Assembly (NCBI RefSeq): GCF_026210795.1 | Contig: NC_089455.1 | Span: 1,302,001 to 1,366,000 of the forward strand | DNA length: 64,000 nt | Direction of reading: 5' to 3' | Origin: Rhizophagus irregularis | Taxonomy: Eukaryota > Glomeromycota > Glomeromycetes > Glomerales > Glomeraceae | Shown here: positions 12,501 through 27,770 of the stretch, in pieces | Numbering within the stretch: position 1 is the stretch's first letter | How the letters are laid out: each line of letters starts with the position of its first letter | Position numbers and translations under genes: made by a program | Notes under the pieces: generated by a model | Seen by the model: the letters and a program-made list of their open reading frames with translations, nothing else | What the model was told of the DNA's origin: nothing | The model's database searches: none

Positions 12501-14210
12501 GCTTTACAGCGACGACATCGAACTGGCCCGTTTTCCTGGAAATCAACTAGTTCGATAGGAGCCTATATCAGAGAATGCTTTGTTACTATGACATATAATC
12601 GACAAAAATTATGAATTGTTCATTAATTAGAAGATCAACCTCGTCATTTCTCAATTTGGCCATAGGTTGTAAAATAACACCAAGAGGCAAGTGAGATGTT
12701 TGAAGAAGATCTTCTGTATTCGGTATGGAATATAGCGTCAATCTCATGAATCGAGGATTTGAATTTCCTAAATAAAAAAAAATATATATACATATATATA
12801 TATTATTTTATTTATTATAAAAAATGTTATATCGTCGAAATTACCTTCATCAATAGCTTTAAAGTCAGTGCTCGCAAGAGGTATATTTGATTTAGAGCAA
12901 GTCATATAAGGTTTTTCATCAAAAAGTTCTTGATCCTGTTCTTGGACAGTAACTGGTGAAGGAATCTGATTAGGGTCAATTCGAGAACGAGGAGCATTAG
13001 GTCCTGTAGGACGAGCCATGGTGGGAGGTTGAGGAGGTTGAGCAGGTTGAGGAGGTTGAGGAGGTTGAGGGCCAGGAATTGGAGGAGCTTGCATATATTG
13101 AGGTTGATTTAACACAGGTTGCACATTGTGTTGTCCGGATTGAGATGATTGTGAAACCATTGAAGAATACATTTGTTGCATTGGTTGCTGTGCAGGCTGT
13201 ATTTCATTAATTGGTGGCTGAGGATATATATTTTGATTTGGAGATGAAGGATTATATGCCGAAGGATTGAGATCTGAACCAAGATGGTGAACACGCTTAG
13301 GGCGATTTTGTTTATTAGCGGGCTTTGGATTTTGCTGCACATTGAAAAATTTGTCAGCGTGAATATTGAAAAGGTTGTTAAATACTAAACACTAAGAAGG
13401 TTTGGTCTGATAAAATACATTACATCGAACTGGCTTGTATCTTGACTTTGATTAATCCCTATATTTGCCATCTGAGGCACAAGTGTATCGTCCACATCTG
13501 ATCCTTGTTGTGGACGCGCTGCGATTGAAGGTACAGGATATTGTGATATACCTGGTAGGGGAGGAGGAATTGTTGTCTGATTATACCCAGAAGTAACTTG
13601 CGCAGAAGTAACTTTAGGTCTCGTTCCCGTTACGCCGGGAGAATAAGCATTATTCTGCATCGGTTGAGATAAAGGTGCTGACATTTGACCTTGTCCAGGT
13701 ATTATGGGTCTCGCCCCTAAAATACAATCAAAAATTTGAGCTTTTTTTTTTTGAGAATTTAAATACGTTTGATCGAATCAATTAAATTAAATAGCCGAGT
13801 ACAAATTGATCAAAAAAGATAACCAAAGTATGTTCGCTCATCTTTATTTGATCAAGAATAGTTTTGTTCGGTATAATAAAACCCACAATATTGAGAAATT
13901 TGATCAAACCGAAACTATAAACGCAAAATTGACTTTAGAACGTAATACCTGATGCAGGCGGCCTAAACCCAGGAGCACCAGCATTTGGAGGTGGTCTCTG
14001 TACAGGGACAAATGGAGGTCTTGCGTTTGGAGGAACTCCGGGAACCATATGCGGTGGAGGACGTGCGTTTGAACCATGTCTCCAGCCAGGAAAATTTTGT
14101 TGCGTTGAAGTTGCAAGTCGAGGTGCGAGCGGCTGTTGTGGCTGTGGAGAATTCGAAGCAGGACGTTGCTGTGATTGTTGTGCGTTTGGTGGAGGTGGTT
14201 GTGCGTACAT
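9534..14210 (-). CDS. SEC24: Protein transport protein SEC24 (COPII coat cargo adaptor)
   Basis: With SEC23 it forms the inner COPII coat at ER exit sites and selects cargo. Exons in transcript order: 14210-13949, 13716-13424, 13334-12845, 12767-12640, 12562-12424, 12345-12242, 12162-11962, 11885-11788, 11719-11614, 11522-11294, 11194-11045, 10969-10685, 10581-10387, 10317-10196, 10131-10038, 9971-9868, 9776-9534; total 3243 nt = 1080 residues, no internal stop. The first about 320 residues are Pro/Gln-rich; then the zinc finger (VRCRRCKAY...FICNMC), the Sec23/24 trunk ([26 protein letters not shown]), the beta-sandwich and helical domains, and a C-terminal gelsolin-like domain ([16 protein letters not shown]). 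Length and order are normal. The start is MYAQPPPP; an in-frame ATG 15 codons upstream (14255) is possible. Confidence 0.97.
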
Positions 14211-14951
14211 ATTTAGAATAATTCGTACAAAAGTATAGAGATTGCTTTCACGCACTCTCTATTCTAGCTTATTGTAAATCAAAAAAGGTTATGTGTTTGT
14301 AGATTATTTGGCAAATTTTTATTTGACATTTGACATTATCACGTAGTGAAATTTCAAATACAAATACATTTAGCTCCGGAAATCTGTGTAATTTCCGCCG
14401 GAATTAAGATAATTAGAATTACAAAAACATCCTTTCTTTTTAAAAAAAATGGTAAGAAAAGAAAACCATATTTTTCTTACTACGAATCTATTTGATAATC
14501 CATACAGTTTTATATAAATCTTTGAATTTATATTAAAATATGGAAAAGTAATTTTTACAAAATATAATACCATCAATAATTCATCAATAATTCATAAAAT
14601 AATAATACAATTAATGTTGGAGCAGTCATCCTGCCGAGTCGCCGACCCGCCCCGCTTCTAAAAATAAATAATACCAATTTTAATCTTGAGTCGACGCTTT
14701 TTTATTATTTGTTTATCGACTCATACAATGTTGTGCTACCGACGTTAAAAAAATTGTTTTTTCGTTAAAAAGCGTGAAGTTTCGTGAACTAGGGACATAT
14801 TACAATGTATTTTTTATTTAAAAATTTTATAAAGTGTCTTAATATTATATTTATGTTTTTTTCCGCGTATATTTGGCAAAAAAAACGCGTTAAATTACAA
14901 TATTTGTAAATAGCTAACTCCTATTAGTAATAGTATTAGTTATGTAAGGTT
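14211..14951. other. Intergenic stretch upstream of SEC24
   Basis: Must include the SEC24 promoter. No coding region is supported. A short GC-rich patch (GAGTCGCCGACCCGCCCCG, near 14636) stands out from the AT-rich background; I assign no function to it. Confidence 0.4.
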
Positions 14952-16490
14952 TTATTGTACAATTTTCCATTCATTATTTTGCATTAATTTTTTCAGTGCT
15001 TCTTTTCCTTTAGTAAATGCATTATAATTTTCTTTAATATCAAAAATTAATAAATTATTGAAATTTTGAATTATTTTGAAAGCAATATTTAAGGAGTTAG
15101 TGTTCTTAATAGTGGAACGTATGTATAAATTCTTTTTAAATTAAAGCTTTGAAAAGATTCTTCTGTTACTTCTTCATTATTTTGTTTTAATCCTATATAT
15201 TCTTCAACATCCACATTTTCAGTATTAGATTCATTGAATTGCCAATTATTAAAGTGATTCACTATCATTATTATCTGTAATAATGTTTATTAAATTTGTC
15301 AATTTAAATAAGTATTAGGGTGCTATCAGATATTATTTAGGGGGAGAGGGGTAACTATGGAATTATATATATAATATATTTTAGAATAAGCTCTTATATT
15401 AAAGTGACCCTATGAAAAGTCTTTATACTTAAAATATACTTAAAATTTTATTAAAATATACTTAAAATAAGTATCAATTTTAATTCGTGATATACTTATA
15501 ATATACCTAAAATGTGCCTAAAATACTCTTAAAATATACTTTTAATGTACTTAAGTACTTAAATTATACTTCAAACATACTTAAACTAAAAATTTAAGTA
15601 CAATATAAGTGTATTTTTTACATATTTAAAATATTCTTAAAATATGCTTAAATTAAAATTTAAGTACAATATAAGTGTATTTTTTATATTCTTGAAATAT
15701 ACTTAAATTGAATTTTTAAGCACATTTTAAGAATATTTTAAACATGTAAAAAATACACTTATATTGTATTTAAATTCTAGTTTAAGCATATTTTAAATAT
15801 AATTTAAGTACTTGGGCAAAAAAACAAGTACATTAAAAATATATTTTAAGAGTATTTTAGGCATATTTTAGGAATATTATAAGTATATTGCAAATTAAAA
15901 TTGATACTTATTTTAAGTATATTTTAAGTTTCATAGGGTGATATTAGGTAATATCTGACAGTAGTACAGTAGTACCCTAACATTTACCTAGATTTTTTCT
16001 TTAAAATATTGAATTTCTTCTTGTATTGGTAATTTAATTTCAGGTAGATAACTAGATGCATTACCTTATATTAAAAAATCAAGACATTGGCAAGTAGCTT
16101 TTTCCTGCTGGATATACATATATGGTATATATTAAAATTAAACATTCTTTTTTCAGAACAATTTCTTACTTTATCAGAGAAATATACTAAAGTAATATTA
16201 GCATCTGCAAAACACATTTTCAAAAGATAATTCATCTTGCAACTAAATATAAATCCATATTATAGATAGATGTATAAAATCAATATTTTTTATTTAAGAG
16301 TAATATTATTATCCAACTTCTAATATTTTTTTTTATTTTTAAAGTTATTTGATAATGGTTTAGAAGTGAATTTTGATTTTGGCTTTTCTTTATTAGAAGT
16401 TATAAATGTAAATATTAGCTGTAAAGTTAACTGATATAATTGTTTTAATTCTTTGGATTTATTTAATTTATCTTGAATTTCCTAGTTTTT
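14952..16490 (-). pseudogene. Unrecognised decayed gene (fragments)
   Basis: Three stretches on the minus strand read like coding sequence but not in one frame. Near 16480-16320: KSKELKQLYQLTLQLIFTFI followed by a Lys/Ser-rich tail. Near 16110-15992: QEKATCQCLDFLI, stop, GNASSYLPEIKLPIQEEIQYF, ending at a GTAAATG donor. Near 15275-14952, after an AG acceptor: WQFNESNTENVDVEEYIGLK, then a frame change, SLNIAFKIIQNFNNLLIFDI and KGKEALKKLMQNNEWKIVQ-stop. The intron between the last two stretches holds the foldback element at 15318. Codon-like periodicity and acidic composition argue for a real former gene. I do not recognise the family; it may be a lineage-specific multicopy gene. Confidence 0.4.
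15318..15977. mobile_element. 660-bp foldback element
   Basis: The ends GGGTGCTATCAGATATTA and (complement of right end) GGGTACTACTGT...CAGATATTA are inverted and flanked by TA (15316-15317, 15978-15979). The two halves are long imperfect complements rich in ACTTAAAATATACTTAAA, so nearly the whole element could form one hairpin. No ORF. Confidence 0.75.
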
Positions 16491-18873
16491 ACAATTAACA
16501 GATATAATTTAACAACAAAAAATAAGTTTTAAAGAAATATATATCTTATTATTTTCAATATTTTCTTTGAAAAATATTAATACTAATTCTTTTTTTGTTT
16601 TTTTTTAGGAAATAATTTTAAAGATAAGAATATAAGTACTATAAAAAGTACTTCTTAAAAAATATTAATAAAAAATATAAATATTAAACAATATTATTAA
16701 AATTTCTTTTTATATTTTTTTTAAAAAAAATAATTTTAAAGATGATTACTAAAATATAAATATTAAGGAGAATTTTAAAAAATTTTTAATTTCTATATTT
16801 TTTAAAAATGGACTTTAAAGATAACTTGAAAAGTAAAAGAATAAGTTATTTTACTATTTTAGAAAATGTTCAGTTACTAATTATTTATTTATTTATTTTA
16901 TAAATACATCTAAAAAGAAATTATTTGTTAAAGTTGAATCAACTAAAACTATATTTATATTATAAATAATAACAAATAATAAAAATAAAAGAATTATAAT
17001 TATAATTAATTTTAATTGAATAAATAAATAGATATAATTAGATAAAAATTAAATTATTAATTGTATTTTTACTATTTTATATTAAAATTTTAATAAAATT
17101 AATTATTTTATATGATATAAAAAAATAGTGTAATAATTAACATTAGTTACCATATTTTGCAATATATAAACACCTCTTTTTTACATTTAATTCCAGCTAA
17201 GATTCTTATAATTCTGGCCAAAAATACTTATTTTTAAGAAATACTTATTAACAGTATTTATTATATTATTTTATTTTATATTACTTTGATTGTTTGATAA
17301 TTACTTTTATAAAATAATATAATTTAGTATTGATTAATATTAATAGTATAAATCAATATGCAGTTTCATATTTTTTAAATTTTCTAATTATGTAATCAGT
17401 ACTATAGTAATAGAATGAATATATTATTTACCTTTAAATTACAATATTAGATTTTAAACTTAAAGCTTATTTTTAAATACTCCTATTTATTTTTATTAAG
17501 TTAAAATTAGAGTTTTTTGGCATTTAGTAATTTAATTTTAATGAAATTTTTTTATTTTATAGTTTTTATTAAACTTTACAAATTAAAAAAAGTTCATTAA
17601 AATTGAATTACTAAATGCTTGAGAAAATTGCAAAAAATGATTTTTTTAATTTTAGTAAAAAAGATAATTTTTACTAAAAATGTTTTATAACTTATATTTT
17701 TTTTTTAGAATTTTATTTTAAATATATAAAATTATATTGGCTTTAAATTTTGCTATTAATAATTGGATTTTAATGATCTTAAATTTGTTAGATTTATCTT
17801 ATTGAAATGAATATTTTAATATATATTTCATTACTATATTAAGTACAATATTGACCAAAATATTTTATTTAAAATTTTTGTTATAGAATCTGAAAACTCT
17901 AATAAAAATTAGAAAAGTTGGTTTAAGCTAAAATTACTTTTTAGAGTTAATGGAGTTGCTTAATGTTTGAAATGTTTGGGCTTGAGCGCTATACTTAATT
18001 TACAGTTCAATCATATAATCATATGCTCAAACCTTTTTTAATGGTTATATGCAAGTATTCAAATCACATGATATTTTAAAATTGAAATGCCACATAGTTG
18101 AGATTTTGGTCTGCATTATGGCCTGACTGTATACTATATACAGTAAAATTCATTGTTAAATTTCTATATTTTTTATTTTTATCTATTTTATTTATTTATT
18201 TCTTTTTTTTTAAAAAAAATATATATAATCTCTATAAAATATTATGAAATCTATCTCGCATGTAAGATAACTAAATCACGGCCTGCATCGTTATTGTATA
18301 AAATAATGAAATAAACTAAAAGAAAATAAAAGAAACCTATGAAACTATAATATTACTGTAATAAAGAGAAATAGAAATAATCTCAAACATAAGATCCAGG
18401 ATAACGAAAATAAAATAAAATAAAATAAAAAATATACTCTCCATATATCCACTTATGATTCTGGTAATGTTCTGTAGCAATATGGAACAAAAACTTAAAC
18501 CGTCCCTTCTAAAATAACCTATGTCTTACCTTTAACCTCTAATGGATTTCACCATTGGCCGTAAATTTTCAAACGTATTCGACGCAGTTAAAGAGAAGAT
18601 CTAGTCTTGCAATTAAAAATGCGTCTATGAATTTGAAGATTAATTATTTTTGCATAATTTATCTCTCTTTTCCCGTTGATGGTTTCCCTTTTTTTTTTGT
18701 TTTTAAATATTCTTTTTTTTTGGGTATAAAACAAATGGACATAGTTCACCACATATAAATTTGTGATTTTCTGAATGTATTCACAGGACACCCCACAACC
18801 TCACCGTTATTATTACCAAGCAATGTACCAAGGAGTACTTTCCAATAGTCGACTTGATAGGTAGATTCAGCAC
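16491..18873. other. AT-rich non-coding stretch
   Basis: Very high A/T. It contains a degenerate copy of the recurrent palindrome (17518-17635) and probably the 3' UTR of the poly(A) polymerase at its right edge. Short ORFs near 18555-18791 overlap on both strands and resemble nothing; not called. Confidence 0.5.
17518..17635. repeat. Recurrent palindrome, degenerate copy
   Basis: Arms ATTTAGTAATTTAATTTTAA...TTTTTTTATT and AAAAAAAGTTCATTAAAATT...ACTAAAT are complementary. Same layout as the palindromes at 27007, 32695 and 35168. Confidence 0.55.
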
Positions 18874-21800
<2,927 letters not shown>

Positions 21801-22027
21801 AACTAAAAAATAAAAGTTAAATCTTCACATATAAGTATATAATATATAAAAAAAATTTAAACCGATGAGAGGCTTTAATATTGAGTTTGCTATTTAATGG
21901 AACTTATTTATTAATTTTGGCCGCCATTAAAATTACATAAAGTGCTAGTGTCATATACGATCTGCCACATACACTGTAAATAATCTGCATTACGCCATAA
22001 CTAATCTTTGATAATTTAGCGTTAATA
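21801..22027. promoter_or_regulatory. Shared divergent promoter region
   Basis: The 227 bp between the start codons of the poly(A) polymerase (minus) and the FANCB-like gene (plus) must contain both promoters. It is AT-rich with a less AT-rich patch (TGGCCGCCATT, near 21920). No specific factor site can be named. Confidence 0.5.
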
Positions 22028-25000
22028 ATGAGCTACTTTCCATTTAGCAAGTATTTCAATTCTTATCTGGATAAAGAGCAATGTGTTTACTTTCAAAAGA
22101 CTTTAATTTATGCATATGTAGAAGAAGAAACAACTTCAGTTATTGCAGAGTATTATTCCACTGAAAAGATTGGAAGTGTGAATAAGTTAGGAGTTTCGCA
22201 AATTCAACTTCCTGAAAGTATGACTTTTTAGTCATTACTCTTATTTCGTTTTATCTAAAGTTAAATAAGAGAAGCTTCGAAGATTTAAATATACTACCTA
22301 TTTACGAAAAAAAATTTATATTTAGAATTTCGATATCCTCAATTAGTTTCTTTTAATGTGACGAGCAATATTGAATTAGCAATGTAAATATACATGATTC
22401 TTGATTGTATGATTCAAAATTCTTTGATTTAATTTTATGTCTCTTTAATAAAAGCCTCGCTCCATACTTACTTTTATGTGATTCAACGAAATCTGAGTTT
22501 AATTTATGGCAATTAGGAGACTATGAGAAAACATGGAATATCAATTTAAAAGATATAGTTCTTGATGCTTCATTTTGTGGTAAGTTTTGATATTCATCAT
22601 CTTTGTTCAATTTTCCTTTGATTAAAGATTATCTTTAACGCCCGAATAGGTGTTGTTATTATGGATGGACCTATGATTGCGTTTATTTATCAGAATGCTT
22701 CGGTATCAGAAGAAACTTTTGAAGAAAAAAACACTTATATTGTATTATGGAGACCATTGTCGCAGAAAAATGTGCTATGCACATTAACTTTATTGGCATA
22801 TAATATTCAGGGATTTTGGCTGCCTCATCAACAAGCTGTTAATGACGTCGATGGACCTTATATATTCGTTAACATAATATATCGACCTATATATGAATCA
22901 TGCGTTACAATGCGCAATTTCTTTGAAAATTATTCTTCTCCAATACCTTTTTTTATTTCTATGATACCTGAATATTATACAAGGAATATCACCTGTTTGC
23001 TAAAAACTAATAACTTATGGAACAATGAGGAAATTATATGGATAGGAACTGCTCGAGGAAATATTATATGCATTAAAAATGCTGATGAAATTGGAAATGT
23101 AAAACCAATATGGTGCACTGACGTTGCATATATTCCTTTGAAGATGTAAGATTTTATGTAAGTCTTTCTATCAAAATCCGTGGTGGTTTTTTATGACACA
23201 GATTAATTTTTTAGGGAAGAAGTTCAGCTAGACAAAAGAATTGAAGATATAGAATCTGTGTTGATTATTCGTTTGGAAAACGGTTTGATTATTTTGAATT
23301 CCCAAAATGGCAAAATATTGCGAGGTAACGGTTTTTGATCGAAATAACTTTTGTTATACTAAATTTAATCAAATTCAAAAATTATAGAACTCCCAAATGA
23401 AATTACTTTACTTTTTGGTGATTTCTATCAATGTGGATATCAACGTATCATGCAAGTACCTTACAGATTAAATGGCAGATTAACTACATTCAATGAGATT
23501 CTCATCAATAATATTAATGAAAAAAACGTCGTTTCAAATCTAGGTTCTACTTTATACTCAAATTATATTTATAGCTTAATGAATAGTGAAATTTCTAATA
23601 TTTTTGTTATTTGTTCTTAGAAGGCAATATTCCTCATTTGAGCTCTCTTCTCGATTCTTTATCAACTAGAATTTATGATGGAACAGCACTGATACGAAAA
23701 AATGAAGAAATGGTAGATGAAATTTATATTTTTTATTATCTATGTTATATTTTTACTTATATTTATTCAAATTTACAGATTAATCATAAATATAACCTTT
23801 TAAACCACAGTGATTCCCTTCTTCAGACATTTTCCTGTTTAATTGGTTCATATTATTCGAAGCGAGTAAAGCTTACTAAAACAGTATTACGTCATAATAA
23901 GCATACTGAAGGATTTATATCGCTTATACCTGGTGCACGAATTCTTACAAAGAATTTGAGCGAAAAGATTTATTCTAACCAAACGGATAAGGATAAACAA
24001 TCTTGTATCGAGGTTATCGAAGCCAAGACAAGTATTGGAAAATACAATCATACCGAAAATATTTTAATAGAAATTTCGGTGCGAAATAAGAGTTTGTGAG
24101 TATTTTTGTTATATAGTATATGCATATATTCATATATTTTTGTTAGAAAATTTTTATTGATTCCCTTGTTAATTTTAATTAGCCAAGATTTATATGCTGT
24201 TCATTTAGTTGTATATTTTAAGAATACTTTCGGTCTTTTTTCATCAATGATAAAATCAAATTCCTCCTATATCAACTTGTTGCATGTAGGGGAAACTAAG
24301 ACAATTTTCTCTATGACGTGTTTGCCACTTGACCTCGTTTCGGATTATTTAGAATTCAGCGCATTCATATTGTACTGTCAAATCGATGAAATTCATGCTT
24401 CTAATCTCTATAAATTTTATGACGAAATGATTTGGGAAACGCTATGTATTAAGAATATCAAGAAAGCTAGAATTATGAATCAAGGTGTGGTTCGATTTTA
24501 TGTTTAGGTGACTCGAATATTTTATCTAATTTTACATTTATTTTACTATTATATTAGATATTGATCATTTGCTTCCTTCTATGGCATATTTGATTTTTAC
24601 AACTACAAATTCTATGGATCAAGAATGGAGCGTATCTTTGCTACCATTTTTGTTAGAACAATATCTTTGTATTTCAAAGAGGGATTCTGAAGATAACTTT
24701 TCTAAAGATTATAGATCTTTAGATGGTTCGAGTTGGATAAAAATATTTCGATCTTACAAATGCTTAGTAAACGTAAATCAATTTTCACGTGTCACTAAAC
24801 AAATAATGGCGGTATGTGGGCAGAATGACAGATCTTTGATTAAAATGCTATTAAAATTATTAAAAGAATTGCATGAAGATATCCTTTTACACAAACTGTA
24901 TTGATATTTGCCAGATATTCATTTTTATCTTTAACTTTTTTTTTTAATTAATACGTCACTCAGTTTCCATATCTTTGCCGTTATTCACTTCAACACAAGC

Positions 25001-25258
25001 TTTAGATAGTTTAAATGATGTTTTATATATTTTGGAGCATTTAATCACAAAAAGATCATCGAATTTTAAATGCGAGGGAAGAATAAATGAACTATCTGTA
25101 AAACTGCGACGTGAACTATGTATAAAGATAACTATTTTATTATGTAATTTATAGATATTACTGATGTTATCGACCTAATAAAAAGGATTCACACGATCGA
25201 TCTTTTAAAACAAAAGATTCAAACCAGATTTGCGAAGTCAAGTGAAAATACTCTTTAA
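22028..25258 (+). CDS. Putative FANCB-like Fanconi-anaemia core protein
   Basis: Exons read: 22028-22217, 22326-22383, 22455-22579, 22650-23145, 23215-23324, 23388-23543, 23621-23712, 23779-24095, 24183-24484, 24558-24897, 25010-25119, 25155-25258; 2400 nt, about 799 residues. The predicted acceptor at 24964 is stronger by eye but breaks the frame, so that junction is uncertain. The order of features resembles vertebrate FANCB (about 860 residues): an N-terminal beta-propeller-like half with APYLLLCDSTKSEFNLWQLG, then MDGPMIAFIYQN, IWIGTARGNIICIKNADEIG, SVLIIRLENGLIIL and LLFGDFYQCGYQRIMQVP (compare the conserved 'DDF-G-G-EQVLLLF' region), and a Lys/Leu-rich, coiled-coil-prone C-terminus (DLIKRIHTIDLLKQKIQTRF). 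FANCB partners FANCL and FAAP100 in monoubiquitination of FANCD2 at DNA crosslinks. The match is from memory; a FAAP100-like or unrelated propeller protein remains possible. Confidence 0.5.
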
Positions 25259-25853
25259 AAATTTTTGATTTTCAAGTATAATAATAACCTTGATAATATG
25301 TAAAATTATAGCTTATAGGCTTATATAAAGAATTAGATGATCTTCTACAATATTTTCATTCCTTTCCTAGATATAGATTTTTTTTGATATACCAATTTTC
25401 AAGACGTTTTCCTTTTTAATGGCTGGTAGGTACCACTTGAGTGACTAGATATTAACTATTTTACACCAATCAGAAGCTGCAGTATATGTTCAATATAAAA
25501 TTGAAAATAAATTCTATTAAATTTTTTCCTTAAAATCTTTGCTGAAATGTGCAAATTCTTGTGTCAAATTAACAAATCTTTGCTGATACTTTGCAGCTAA
25601 AATTCATCAATCATCTAATTATATCTCTAATTTTATTTTATAAAATCTTAAAGTCAGACTGGACTGCAATTTAATTTTTTCAAGTCAAATTGGACAAAAA
25701 CTTGAAACTTTTAAAGTTGAAAAAAACTACAATTTAAAAACTTGTAAATTAGACCAGATCGACCTATATTAGTCCAGTTTAATCTGGTTTGATCCCTTAA
25801 TAATACTATTTTAAATTCAGGTAATATATTTTCATTCACATCATTTATAATTA
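25259..25853. other. Non-coding stretch downstream of the FANCB-like gene
   Basis: AT-rich, no ORF. Includes a short inverted pair of AGACTGGACTG/CAGTCCAGTTT-like words near 25655-25780. Nothing else is supported. Confidence 0.4.
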
Positions 25854-26370
25854 CAGTCAACTTCCTTTATAGTTACTTTTAGTATAGTCACATTCTACTA
25901 TATAGTCACACCAGTTGAATGTTCAAAACACTTTATTATTAAATCTATCCTATATAGTCACAATCTATCTATAGTCACTATTACACTTATCCTCAAAAAT
26001 CTTATATTAAAAAGAACTGTTTATAATCACAATTATATAAAAAATATATTAAATAACTTGGCATCTAATAATCGTACAAAGTCACAAAGATGGACCATAG
26101 CTTGTTAGAATCGTCTCATTAAGATGAATCAAATGGTGGCAGTTTTATTCTTTTACAATCACTGGCTGATAAGTTATTCAACAAAATGTTAAACATCAGC
26201 ATTATAATATTTTTTCATTTACATTTACTGCGCTATTTAACATTTTATTAAATTGCTCAGTACCTAATGATTATAAAAAGACAATTAATAGCTCGTTGGA
26301 ATCACCTCATCAAGATGAATCGAATGGTGGTAAGCTTATCTCTCTGTGATCAATATTGACAGAGTTACTA
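25854..26370. mobile_element. Pogo-like element fragment (copy A)
   Basis: Begins CAGTCAACTTCCTTTATAGT after TA and carries repeated TATAGTCAC/TATAATCAC words. It aligns along its length with the element at 32956-34844, except that it lacks the 906-bp SINE-like insertion. Its right terminus was not found, so it is probably truncated. Confidence 0.65.
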
Positions 26371-26572
26371 CTTATATTAAATGCATTTAATACTTTTTTA
26401 AACTAAATCTTTTCTTATTAATGTAAGTTAAAAAGTAAAGAAAATTCAGATGTTTAATATGGAAAAAATTAGTAGCAATAACATTAATAAAATAGATAAA
26501 CTTATTAAATATATTATATACATTCTATTTTATAACTCTTGTTGATGAAAAATAAAAAGTTGCAAACAGACA

Positions 26573-26692
26573 CACAGGTCGAAAAGTGAAAAATCAGGCA
26601 CCAATCGGTTACCAATCAGGTAGCTGATTGGTGACTGATTGGTAACCGATTGGTGTCTGATTGATGCCTGATTTTTCACTTTTCGACCTGTG
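26573..26692. mobile_element. 120-bp CACTA/Plavaka-type MITE
   Basis: A near-perfect hairpin: CACAGGTCGAAAAGTGAAAA at the left, its complement at the right, flanked by ACA (26570-26572 and 26693-26695), a 3-bp target duplication as expected for CACTA elements. The termini match the ends of the large element at 38014-53893, and the motif CTGATTGATGCC is shared with that element's left array. Confidence 0.75.
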
Positions 26693-26926
26693 ACAGTTAA
26701 GAAGATTAAATGGAAAAATCAATTGTAAATAATATTACAATATAAAATAATGCCACAAATTATATAATAAGAATAAAATAGGGATATAATACATATTTGT
26801 ATAACAATTATAATTTTTAAAAAATTTTTAATTATAAATTTTATTTTAGATTTCCTATAATTTATCTTATAAGTAAATAATGTTTTTATATATTTTAGAA
26901 TGTAAAATTCTAAATAATATTATACA

Positions 26927-27223
26927 AGGACCCCGGATATCTAATATAAAGGTCATAATGGACTTTTGGCCAAAAACACCCCTTTTTGCTGAAACTCAAA
27001 AAATCGTTTTTTGTAAATATCTCAGCATCCAGTAATTCAATTTTAATGAACTTTTTTTTATTTTGTAGCCCTCATTTAGCTCTACAATTTAAAAAAAAGT
27101 TCATCAAAATTGGACCACTGGATGCTGAGATATTTACAAAAAACGATTTTTTAAGCCCCTGAAAAATGGGCCAATCTGCCGAAAGTGTGACTTATGACCT
27201 GTTTTGGAGATATCCGGGGTCCT
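26927..27223. mobile_element. 297-bp hAT-type MITE
   Basis: Inverted ends AGGACCCCGGATAT...ATATCCGGGGTCCT with an exact 8-bp duplication ATTATACA (26919-26926, 27224-27231), the hAT hallmark. The centre (27007-27150) is the recurrent palindrome: ATATCTCAGCATCCAGT...AATTCAATTTTAATGAAC against GTTCATCAAAATTGGACC...ACTGGATGCTGAGATAT. Confidence 0.85.
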
Positions 27224-27536
27224 ATTATACAATTCAAAAAGGCAATTTTATTTTTATCAAAAATGAAAAAATGCATTAACTTAAGTTTTCAAAAATTATT
27301 TAATTTTAACCAAAATTAAAAAATCATATAGCATTGGTAATGATTACTACTAATAAAAAATAGTAAACTCATTTTATATAATTAATCAAATTTTTTCAAA
27401 AATGGTTTTATTTTTCAGGTTAATTAGAATCATATTGTATCATAAATCAATTTATATAGAATACTAAATTAAATTAATAAATAGTAAAGAAAAATTCAAA
27501 AATTAGTATTATTATAATTTTTTTATAAATAATATA

Positions 27537-27770
27537 CAGTCGTTCCCTTCTATAGTCACCCTCTATATAATCACTCCTCCACTTTAGTCATACTATCATT
27601 TAGTCCCAACCTTTTTAAATAGAAAATACCCTCTTTATAATCACAGATATATTATAAAATATAATCACACCAGTTATAAGGCCCGATATTATAGTAGATA
27701 TAAGAAATTCGCCCCTTATATAATCACAGTAAAAATTTCCCCCCTATATAATCACTATAATCACATGTTA
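27537..27770. mobile_element. Pogo-like element fragment (copy B)
   Basis: Begins CAGTCGTTCCCTTCTATAGT after TA and carries many TATAGTCAC/TATAATCAC words like the elements at 25854 and 32956. The right end is unclear. Confidence 0.5.

Noticed and set aside
18555-18791. Small ORFs on both strands downstream of the poly(A) polymerase
   Set aside because: They overlap one another, lack similarity and lie in AT-rich 3' flank.
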